In this document: piece after piece, positions 25,119 through 31,076 of the stretch
How positions within the stretch are numbered: position 1 is the first letter of the stretch
Layout: each line of letters begins with the position of its first letter
NCBI GenBank assembly: GCA_905215965.1
Contig: CAJMSD010000014.1
Span: 1 to 54,767 of the forward strand
DNA from: an uncultured bacterium
GTDB taxonomy: Bacteria > Bacillota > Clostridia > Oscillospirales > Ruminococcaceae
DNA length: 54,767 bases
Reading direction: 5' to 3'
Position numbers and translations under genes: made by a program
The notes under the pieces: generated by a model
Database searches by the model: none
Told to the model about the DNA's origin: nothing
The model's input: only the letters and a program-made list of their open reading frames with translations

Positions 25119-25967
25119 ATGCTTGAAGAGCAGCTTGATAAAATAAACAGATTTACGCGCCGCAGTCTGACTGCCGACGAGGTGTATATTTTTTCGGTGA
25201 TCCTCTGCGATAACGATATTGACAGAGACTGCGAGAGATTTTCCGATACGGCTCTGGAAAAATTGAAAGAGCTGTTTGTCGGGAAAACGGGAATTTTCGA
25301 CCACGATCCCAAAACCTCGAATCAATCGGCTCGGATTTTCGATACCGAGCTGATAGAGGACGCGTCCCGAAAGACGGTCAACGGCGATACCTATAAATTC
25401 GTCAAGGGTCATGTCTATATGGTGAAAACCGATGGAAATAAAAGCCTTATCGCAGAGATCGACGGAGGCATCAAAAAGGAGGTCAGTATTTCATGCTCCG
25501 CGTCCGAGCGGTACTGTTCCGTATGCGGCTGCGACAAAACAAAGTCATCCTGCGCTCACGTAAAGGGAAAAATATACGGCAGCAAGCTTTGTCATACCGT
25601 TTTATCCGGCATTACAGACGCGTATGAATGGAGCTTCGTAGCAGTTCCGGCACAGGTGAACGCAGGAGTCACCAAGCATTTTTCCGCAAGCCGCGAAAAG
25701 ATCTCCTCCGCCAAGTCGGGCGACGCGGTCTTGTTGGCGGAGAAAGAGCTTAAACGCGACATACGCCGTCTTGCTTTCTTTTGCGGAGGTACGGTAGCTG
25801 CCGAAAAGGCTTTCGGGCGCGCTTCGTCTATGGGATTGGGAGAGCTTGTGGAATTCAAGAAAAAGCTTGAATCGGAGCTTTCCTTCCGAGACGATAAGAT
25901 ACAGCTTGCGGAAAATGAAAATAATTCCGCGGACAGGAGGATATGCGATGAATATAGAATCGGTTAA
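25119..25967 (+). CDS. Prohead (capsid maturation) protease-like protein (282 aa)
   Basis: The herpesvirus/HK97-type serine protease layout is visible: the catalytic His region GIFDHDPKTSNQSARIFDTE, the catalytic Ser region GGIKKEVSISCSASERYCS, and YEWSFVAVPAQVNAG, which closes the fold. A Cys/His cluster (CSVCGCDK, SSCAH, then KLC) follows the Ser strand, as in some siphophage proteases. The C-terminal 90 residues are charged and helical, so they may act as the scaffold. The gene lies after the capsid gene rather than before it, the reverse of the usual order. AAGGAGG precedes the ATG. Confidence 0.72.
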   Translation: MLEEQLDKINRFTRRSLTADEVYIFSVILCDNDIDRDCERFSDTALEKLKELFVGKTGIFDHDPKTSNQSARIFDTELIEDASRKTVNGDTYKFVKGHVYMVKTDGNKSLIAEIDGGIKKEVSISCSASERYCSVCGCDKTKSSCAHVKGKIYGSKLCHTVLSGITDAYEWSFVAVPAQVNAGVTKHFSASREKISSAKSGDAVLLAEKELKRDIRRLAFFCGGTVAAEKAFGRASSMGLGELVEFKKKLESELSFRDDKIQLAENENNSADRRICDEYRIG

Positions 25968-26298
25968 AACTCTTTTTACGCTTTTTTCCGGAGAGGACAG
26001 CCTTGAAAAATATATGCCGGTAATTACGCTTGCGGTATCGGAGGTCGAGGCGATACTCATATCTCCCGACGAATCGGATATACGCCTTGATTTTCTCTGT
26101 GCAGCCGTCGCGAATTTCAGGCTTCGGCAGATAAACGCGTCACGCGACAGAACGGAATTCACGTATGCCGGAAAGATGACGGCAGGAGATACGGAAAAAT
26201 CATCGCTCAGGTGTGCCGAGGCTCTTTTGCGTGATTATATGTCACTGTGCAAGGGACTTATCCGCAATGAAAGCTTTACATTTTTCGGCATCGGATAA
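25948..26298 (+). CDS. Head-tail connector-like small protein (116 aa)
   Basis: By size and position this resembles the adaptor (gp6/gp15-type) proteins that sit below the portal. It starts MNIESVKTLFTLFSGEDSLE, continues with helices such as VITLAVSEVEAILISPDESD and IRLDFLCAAVANFRLRQINA, and ends ALLRDYMSLCKGLIRNESF. The start at 25948 has AGGAGG 7 nt upstream and overlaps the protease gene by 20 nt; the longer frame starting at 25846 would run inside the protease gene. The helical bundle fits a connector, but there is no diagnostic residue. Confidence 0.6.
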   Translation: MNIESVKTLFTLFSGEDSLEKYMPVITLAVSEVEAILISPDESDIRLDFLCAAVANFRLRQINASRDRTEFTYAGKMTAGDTEKSSLRCAEALLRDYMSLCKGLIRNESFTFFGIG

Positions 26299-26317
26299 AA
26301 TTTTGCGGAGGAATAAT

Positions 26318-26728
26318 ATGCTGAATAAAATAATTTCTGTTATAAACAATACGCTGAAGGAAGCGGGAGCGGAAAATGTCTGCTCTGCCTTTGACTGCCG
26401 CAGTCTCGAACAAAAGGGCAGAAAAACACTTGTGGTCACGTCCGTGGACAAGCTTGAATGCAGCACGCCGGTATTTACCGAGTATTTTGTGTATATGCCG
26501 TTCAGAGCAGATGTAGGCATCACTCTTGCAGCGCCGCTTAGCGAGGATTCGGGCAGACTTTTTGATTATTTCGAAAGAGTGATAGCGCCTGCGTTCGGAA
26601 GCTTGGGCAGTCTTGACTGCCGCCTTACCGCTGTGTCGGTCAAAAAGGATTCAAATATAAACCGTCTTGTTCTTAAAGCGGTATATTCGGCAAAAGGGAT
26701 CCAAAAGACTGAGAGGGAAGCGGCATGA
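26318..26728 (+). CDS. Phage head-completion or tail-terminator-like protein (136 aa)
   Basis: Not recognised by motif. The protein is a mixed alpha/beta domain with MLNKIISVINNTLKEAGAEN at the start, then VVTSVDKLECSTPVFTEYFV, GRLFDYFERVIAPAFGSLG and INRLVLKAVYSAKGIQK. The size, and a place after the connector, suggest head closure or the ring that caps a tail. GGAGG precedes the ATG at 26318; the longer frame starting upstream overlaps the neighbouring gene. It ends ATGA-coupled with the next gene. Confidence 0.5.
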   Translation: MLNKIISVINNTLKEAGAENVCSAFDCRSLEQKGRKTLVVTSVDKLECSTPVFTEYFVYMPFRADVGITLAAPLSEDSGRLFDYFERVIAPAFGSLGSLDCRLTAVSVKKDSNINRLVLKAVYSAKGIQKTEREAA

Positions 26729-27138
26729 CGGAATTTTCTGCAAATAAACCCGTTCCGGTAAGAATAGGAGTGCTGGTTCTGTACTGCGAGAAATTCAGCG
26801 CGTCGGGAAGCCGTGTTTTTTCGGAAAAGGCAACTGTAAACGGAGATACGTTTATTTCAAATTCGTGCCGAAAGGCATTAAAGATCACTTTTTCGGGCAG
26901 AGTTTACGACGATTATTATCCGCTTCGTCCGATGATGTATTCTGTCGGTTTTATGGACGCGGATACGGAATTTGAAATAAAATACCGCGGTACAGTTTTT
27001 CATGGCTGCCGTGTACAGTCTTTTAATGCCGAGGAAAACGATGAAGGCGGTCTGAATATTTCGATATCTCTTGTGACATCGTCAGCAATGGGATACGAAC
27101 CTTTAGATACAGCGGAGGTTCGGCACAATGGAGACTAA
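26725..27138 (+). CDS. Phage-cluster beta-rich protein (137 aa), tail-end component?
   Basis: Not recognised. Sequence such as KALKITFSGRVYDDYYPLRP, EFEIKYRGTVFHGCRVQSF and GGLNISISLVTSSAMGYEP suggests an all-beta domain of the sort found in tail-tube or baseplate proteins. It overlaps the previous gene by four bases (ATGA) and the hub-like gene by 11 nt, so it is made with them. It may bridge the connector and the hub protein. It could be a shortened tube-type protein, but that is a guess. Confidence 0.45.
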   Translation: MTEFSANKPVPVRIGVLVLYCEKFSASGSRVFSEKATVNGDTFISNSCRKALKITFSGRVYDDYYPLRPMMYSVGFMDADTEFEIKYRGTVFHGCRVQSFNAEENDEGGLNISISLVTSSAMGYEPLDTAEVRHNGD

Positions 27139-28063
27139 GCTTGTTTTAAAAAGATCGGGCGCTGCCGCGGAAGAAACGAAGCTGCTTTCATTTACGTTTG
27201 TAAAAGACGCCTATATGCCTTATACAACTCTCACCGCGTCCTTTGCGGCAGACAGCGGCGATAATTATTTTCAGGTTCGCGAAGCTCTGCTGTATGTAAA
27301 CGGAAAAAACGTTCATCACGGACTTGTTGACAGCTTCGAGTTTACCGAGTCGTTCGGAAAAAAGACGGCAGTGATAACGTCAAGGGGATTTACGTCTCTG
27401 CTCTGTCAGAATCAGATAGAGCCGGGACTGAAAACAAATTTATCGCTGAACAGTCTTATGGACGACAATTATACGCTGCCCCACGTTACTCATGAAAGCA
27501 GCAGCGATACGAGCGGTTATATATTTGTAAAGAACACTTCGTCAATGTGGGACGGCATCGTAAATCTGACGTATAAGCTTAATCAGACTTATCCGTATAT
27601 CAGAGGAACAAATCACGTCAGGATCACGCAGGCGGCGCAGCCGTCGGAGTTTTCGTATTCCGATGACGAGCTTATTGAATCGGGATTTTCTCATAATTAT
27701 AAAAGGCTCGTCAGTCATTTTAATATGGCTGATATGTCGGGAGAATACGGCACATACGAGCTTGAAGACGAATACGCGGCTTCCAAGGAGATAGTGCGCC
27801 ATAAGTTTTTCGAGCTTGACCGCCAGTTCCTTTATGATCCGTTACAGGCTCTTGAATACCGCAGAAAATTTGCCGAGAGAGCGTCTTACAGGCGGTTCTG
27901 CCGCTACAGCGGATATAACGGTGAGGATCTTTCGGACAAGGTCAGCTTTGGAATAATTTCGGGCAGCAGGATATGCGGAGTAAAAATAATCGGAAACAGC
28001 AGCGGAGTTACAACTGAGCTGAGCGTTTATCACGACGGATTTTATTCGTCGGTAACCGATTAA
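27128..28063 (+). CDS. Baseplate hub-like protein, gpD/gp27-type (311 aa)
   Basis: The N terminus follows the pattern of phage hub proteins (two tube-like barrels): FVKDAYMPYTTLTASFAADS, then ALLYVNGKNVHHGLVDSFEF and KTAVITSRGFTSLLCQNQI. A middle segment reads SMWDGIVNLTYKLNQTYPYI, like the stretch after the first barrel in late-control D proteins. The C terminus has EYRRKFAERASYRRFCRYSG and a final beta strand pair. No lysozyme or peptidase domain is fused. This is the only clear tail-type gene in the cluster, and it is followed by a hairpin that closes the operon. Confidence 0.6.
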   Translation: METKLVLKRSGAAAEETKLLSFTFVKDAYMPYTTLTASFAADSGDNYFQVREALLYVNGKNVHHGLVDSFEFTESFGKKTAVITSRGFTSLLCQNQIEPGLKTNLSLNSLMDDNYTLPHVTHESSSDTSGYIFVKNTSSMWDGIVNLTYKLNQTYPYIRGTNHVRITQAAQPSEFSYSDDELIESGFSHNYKRLVSHFNMADMSGEYGTYELEDEYAASKEIVRHKFFELDRQFLYDPLQALEYRRKFAERASYRRFCRYSGYNGEDLSDKVSFGIISGSRICGVKIIGNSSGVTTELSVYHDGFYSSVTD

Positions 28064-28080
28064 AATGCGGAGCATATAAT

Positions 28081-28112
28081 AATAGCGGGAGAACGTGATC
28101 TCCCGCTATTTG
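28081..28112 (+). terminator. Terminator closing the phage-like operon
   Basis: AATAGCGGGAGA (28081-28092) pairs perfectly with TCTCCCGCTATT (28099-28110) over ACGTGA. The T-tract after it is weak (TGTGTTTATT). It lies 18 nt after the hub-like gene. Confidence 0.7.
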
Positions 28113-28132
28113 TGTTTATTACGGAGTTGAGC

Positions 28133-28366
28133 ATGAAAAAAATATATACATTAAGCTCGCTTCACGAGGGCGAGCGCGGACGAGTAGCAAAGCTTTTGAT
28201 AGGCGGAAAAATGCGGAGCCGTCTGAGCGACCTCGGACTTATCGAGGGAACAGAGGTATCGTGTCTGCAAAAAAGCGCGTCCGGCGATCCGACTGCATAC
28301 CTGATACGCGGAGCAGTGATAGCTCTGCGCTGCGAGGACGCGTCGAGGGTAATAATAGATGTGTAA
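28133..28366 (+). CDS. FeoA-domain protein (77 aa)
   Basis: This small SH3-like protein is of the ferrous-iron transport accessory family. It reads MKKIYTLSSLHEGERGRVAK, then LSDLGLIEGTEVSCLQKSAS and DPTAYLIRGAVIALRCEDAS, close to the FeoA consensus (L.dlGl..G..v). No feoB is adjacent, so it may regulate or interact elsewhere. The start at 28133 has CGGAG 8 nt upstream. It lies between the phage terminator and the rimP promoter and is probably not part of the phage module. Confidence 0.85.
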   Translation: MKKIYTLSSLHEGERGRVAKLLIGGKMRSRLSDLGLIEGTEVSCLQKSASGDPTAYLIRGAVIALRCEDASRVIIDV

Positions 28367-28475
28367 ACAGCGCGGCACAAAGCGTTTCCGACGGCTTTTT
28401 CCGGCTTTGCGCGGTGCAGCTTTGAGAGAATTTCTCCAAGGTTATAGTTAATTATTTGAAATATACAAAAAACCC

Positions 28476-28504
28476 TTGATTTTTCAGGAAAACGGTGGTA
28501 TAAT
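28476..28504 (+). promoter_or_regulatory. Promoter of the rimP-nusA-infB operon
   Basis: TTGATT (28476-28481), 17 nt, then TATAAT (28499-28504). It lies about 160 nt before rimP. Confidence 0.75.
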
Positions 28505-28527
28505 ACTAAATAATGATAGTTTAAGCT

Positions 28528-28556
28528 AAAGACCGGAGCATTCCGGTCTTTCGTTT
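28528..28556 (+). promoter_or_regulatory. Leader hairpin (possible attenuator) of the nusA operon
   Basis: AAAGACCGGA (28528-28537) pairs with TCCGGTCTTT (28542-28551) over GCAT, about 20 nt after the predicted start, and is followed by CGTTTG. It sits in the 5' leader, so it may attenuate or stabilise the message. NusA-dependent control is plausible but is inference. Confidence 0.55.
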
Positions 28557-28662
28557 GTAATAAGACTATTTGCATTCAATGCCGCAAAATTGAGAAAATA
28601 TTCTGAATGTCTGCAATTTTCATTGTGAAAGGAGTATCCTGCCGCGCAGGAACTGAAGGATT

Positions 28663-29139
28663 ATGAAATTTAAAAAATTCGGAAGCACCGAACAGCGCGT
28701 CTATGACTTGGTAAAACCTATAACAGACGAGCTTGGTTATTACTTATGGGACGTATGCTACGTCAAAGAAGGAGCAATGTGGTATCTGCGTATCTTTATT
28801 GACTGCGACGAGGGCATTTCTATCGACGACTGCGAAAAAGCCACAAGGCCTATCAGTGATATGCTCGACGAGAAAGATCCCGTTTCGCAGAGCTATATGC
28901 TTGAGGTAGGCTCGGCAGGGCTTGAAAGAGAGCTGCTAAAAGAAGAGCATTTTGAAATATGCGAGGGCGATGAGGTAAGGCTCAGATTCATAAGAAATGT
29001 GAACGGAGAAAAAGAGATCATCGGTACTCTTGCGGGAGCTGATAAAGAGGGAGTTTCTTTGATACTCGGAGACGGTTCCGAAGTAAAATATCCCCTTTCT
29101 GAAATATCATACGTTAAACTGTATATGGAATTTGAATAA
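28663..29139 (+). CDS. rimP: Ribosome maturation factor RimP (158 aa)
   Basis: RimP helps early assembly of the 30S subunit. The N-terminal domain has YDLVKPITDELGYYLWDVCY and WYLRIFIDCDEGISIDDCEK. The segment PVSQSYMLEVGSAGLERELL contains the family signature LEVSSPGxxRxL in slightly altered form (LEVGSAGLEREL). The C-terminal SH3-like part ends with VKYPLSEISYVKLYMEF. It is the first gene of the operon with nusA, which follows after 24 nt. Confidence 0.93.
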   Translation: MKFKKFGSTEQRVYDLVKPITDELGYYLWDVCYVKEGAMWYLRIFIDCDEGISIDDCEKATRPISDMLDEKDPVSQSYMLEVGSAGLERELLKEEHFEICEGDEVRLRFIRNVNGEKEIIGTLAGADKEGVSLILGDGSEVKYPLSEISYVKLYMEFE

Positions 29140-29163
29140 ACTGAATCGGAGGAATTAACAGAA

Positions 29164-30408
29164 ATGGCAAAGAAAAAAACAGTGAGCAATCCCGAGGCAG
29201 AGGGCTACAGCAGCTTCTTTGAGGCTCTTGAGATGCTCGGCGAGGAAAACAGCGTTGAAACAGATCTGCTTATTGAAAAGGTGAAGTCTGCAATGCTTAA
29301 GGCGGCACGTAAGGCTTATCCGCACAGCGAGGATAATATCCGTGTGGAGATCGATCCCGTTTCAAAGAAATTTGAAATGTATATCGATCAGGAGGTCATC
29401 GAGGAAATGCCCATCGATGAAAACGAGATAAATATCGATGCCGCCAGAGCGATAAATCCAAACGTTATGATAGGCGACAGGATACCTAAGCAGATCGATA
29501 TTTCCAAATTCGGAAGAATGGCTGCGCTTTCCGCAAAGCAGTCGATAAAGGGCGACCTCAGAGAGATCAACCGCGAGCAGATGCTTTCAAGATTCGAGTC
29601 TAAGGAGCACGAATGCATTACCGCAAAGGTTTCTCAGATAGAGCCGGGCAGAGGTACGGTCACGGTCGTTTACGAGGGCACCGAGCTGTATCTTTTCCGC
29701 AACGAGCAGATACCGGGCGAAGTCCTTGAAGAGGGCGAGTTCGTAAAGGTCTATATTACCGGGATCACAAATAAAAATAAAAAGCCTGTCGTTAAGATCT
29801 CGCGTACGCATAAGGATCTTGTAAAGAGACTTTTCGAAATAGAGGTTCCTGAGATATACGACGGTATCGTTGAGATCAAGTCTATTTCAAGAGAAGCAGG
29901 CTCAAGAACAAAGATCGCCGTATGGTCTAAGGACGCAAACGTTGACGCTGTGGGAGCTTGCATCGGTTCGAGACGTTCAAGGATCTCGGCTGTTGTAAAC
30001 GAGCTTAACGGCGAAAAGATAGATATTATCCCTTACAGCGAAATTCCGGAAGAATTCATCGCAAAAGCTCTTGCTCCGGCAGAGGTAATAAAGACAGTCA
30101 TTATTTCTCAGGAGGAGAAAATGTGTACTGTTATCGTTCCGAACAATCAGCTTTCGCTTGCTATCGGAAACAAGGGACAGAACGCCAAGCTTGCCGCTAA
30201 GCTTACAGGCTTTAAGATAGATATCAAGCCTCAGTTTGATATGGAGACAGGAGAGGAAGCTCCCGAGATCAGTCCCGATTTCAAAATCCCGGAGACTTTG
30301 GCAAACGATGAAGACGAACTCTTTGCCGAGAACGATGCTCTTGACGACGATCAGCTTATAGCCGTTGACGATGCCGAATTGCCGGCTGAGAACGGAGAAT
30401 CATTATGA
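29164..30408 (+). CDS. nusA: Transcription termination/antitermination factor NusA (414 aa)
   Basis: NusA binds RNA polymerase and modulates pausing and termination. The N-terminal domain is followed by the S1 domain (ECITAKVSQIEPGRGTVTVV) and two KH domains: GACIGSRRSRISAVVNELNG has the GxxxG turn, and LAIGNKGQNAKLAAKLTGFK is the second KH GxxG. The ending is acidic and short (DEDELFAENDALDDDQL), as in Firmicutes NusA proteins without the proteobacterial repeats. AGGAG precedes the ATG. Its stop codon overlaps the ylxR start by four bases. Confidence 0.96.
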   Translation: MAKKKTVSNPEAEGYSSFFEALEMLGEENSVETDLLIEKVKSAMLKAARKAYPHSEDNIRVEIDPVSKKFEMYIDQEVIEEMPIDENEINIDAARAINPNVMIGDRIPKQIDISKFGRMAALSAKQSIKGDLREINREQMLSRFESKEHECITAKVSQIEPGRGTVTVVYEGTELYLFRNEQIPGEVLEEGEFVKVYITGITNKNKKPVVKISRTHKDLVKRLFEIEVPEIYDGIVEIKSISREAGSRTKIAVWSKDANVDAVGACIGSRRSRISAVVNELNGEKIDIIPYSEIPEEFIAKALAPAEVIKTVIISQEEKMCTVIVPNNQLSLAIGNKGQNAKLAAKLTGFKIDIKPQFDMETGEEAPEISPDFKIPETLANDEDELFAENDALDDDQLIAVDDAELPAENGESL

Positions 30409-30683
30409 AACCCAGAAAAATACCTATGAGAATGTGTCTCGGCTGCGGTGAGATGAAAGCTAAAAAGGAGCTTATACGTATCGTAAAGTCTCCCGAGGGC
30501 GAGATTAGTCTTGATTTTACAGGAAAAAAGGCGGGCAGAGGCGCATATATATGCCGCAGCAGCCAATGCCTTGAAAAAGCCAGAAAAGGCAGACGTCTTG
30601 AAAAATCGTTCTCCTGTAAAATAGACGAAAGCGTTTATGAGGTGATGAGCAGTGAGCTTTCAGCAGAACAAAAAGACGTCTGA
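30405..30683 (+). CDS. ylxR: YlxR-family RNA-binding protein (92 aa)
   Basis: This small basic protein is always found between nusA and infB in Firmicutes. The family motif MRMCLGCGEMKAKKELIRIV is intact (RxCxxC type), as is GRGAYICRSSQCLEKARKGR. In Bacillus it has been linked to a nucleoid or RNase P-related regulatory role, so I give no firm function. It overlaps nusA by ATGA and the next gene by 32 nt. Confidence 0.92.
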   Translation: MKPRKIPMRMCLGCGEMKAKKELIRIVKSPEGEISLDFTGKKAGRGAYICRSSQCLEKARKGRRLEKSFSCKIDESVYEVMSSELSAEQKDV

Positions 30684-30981
30684 TCTGCTTACGATGTGCA
30701 TTAAAGCAGGCAGAACGGTCAAAGGTTTTGACAGCGCCGTAAGCGCAGTCAAGGAGAATAAAGCGTTCTGTATCATTACCGCTGCGGACGCTTCTGAAAA
30801 AACAATTAAGGAAGCCGCGTTTGTCTGCGGAAAGTATAATGTTCCGATGATAAAAACAGGACTTTCAAAGGAAGAGCTGGGAAGCTTTACCGGAAAGCAG
30901 ACTGCCGTTATTGCCGTCTGCGATAAAGGTTTTGCCGACGGATTCCTTAAAATTGCCGTAAACGGCAGTGATAACATCTGA
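30652..30981 (+). CDS. ylxQ: L7Ae-like ribosomal protein YlxQ (109 aa)
   Basis: This kink-turn-binding protein of the L7Ae family has TSDLLTMCIKAGRTVKGFDS, then AFCIITAADASEKTIKEAA and KQTAVIAVCDKGFADGFLK. The start is GTG at 30652 with GAGGTGATG upstream; it lies inside the ylxR gene, so translation is coupled. Its position before infB is standard. Confidence 0.92.
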   Translation: MSFQQNKKTSDLLTMCIKAGRTVKGFDSAVSAVKENKAFCIITAADASEKTIKEAAFVCGKYNVPMIKTGLSKEELGSFTGKQTAVIAVCDKGFADGFLKIAVNGSDNI

Positions 30982-31076
30982 CCGCAGTTATTGCGTTTAT
31001 ATAGAAAAATACATCTACATCATCAGTGCCGGAAAATTACGGCGCAATACGATTTGAACCGGAGGTAATCAAGCCT

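Noticed and set aside
28133..28366. FeoA-domain gene as part of the phage-like module
   Set aside because: A hairpin terminator separates it from the hub-like gene, and its family is iron transport related; its position is probably ancestral.
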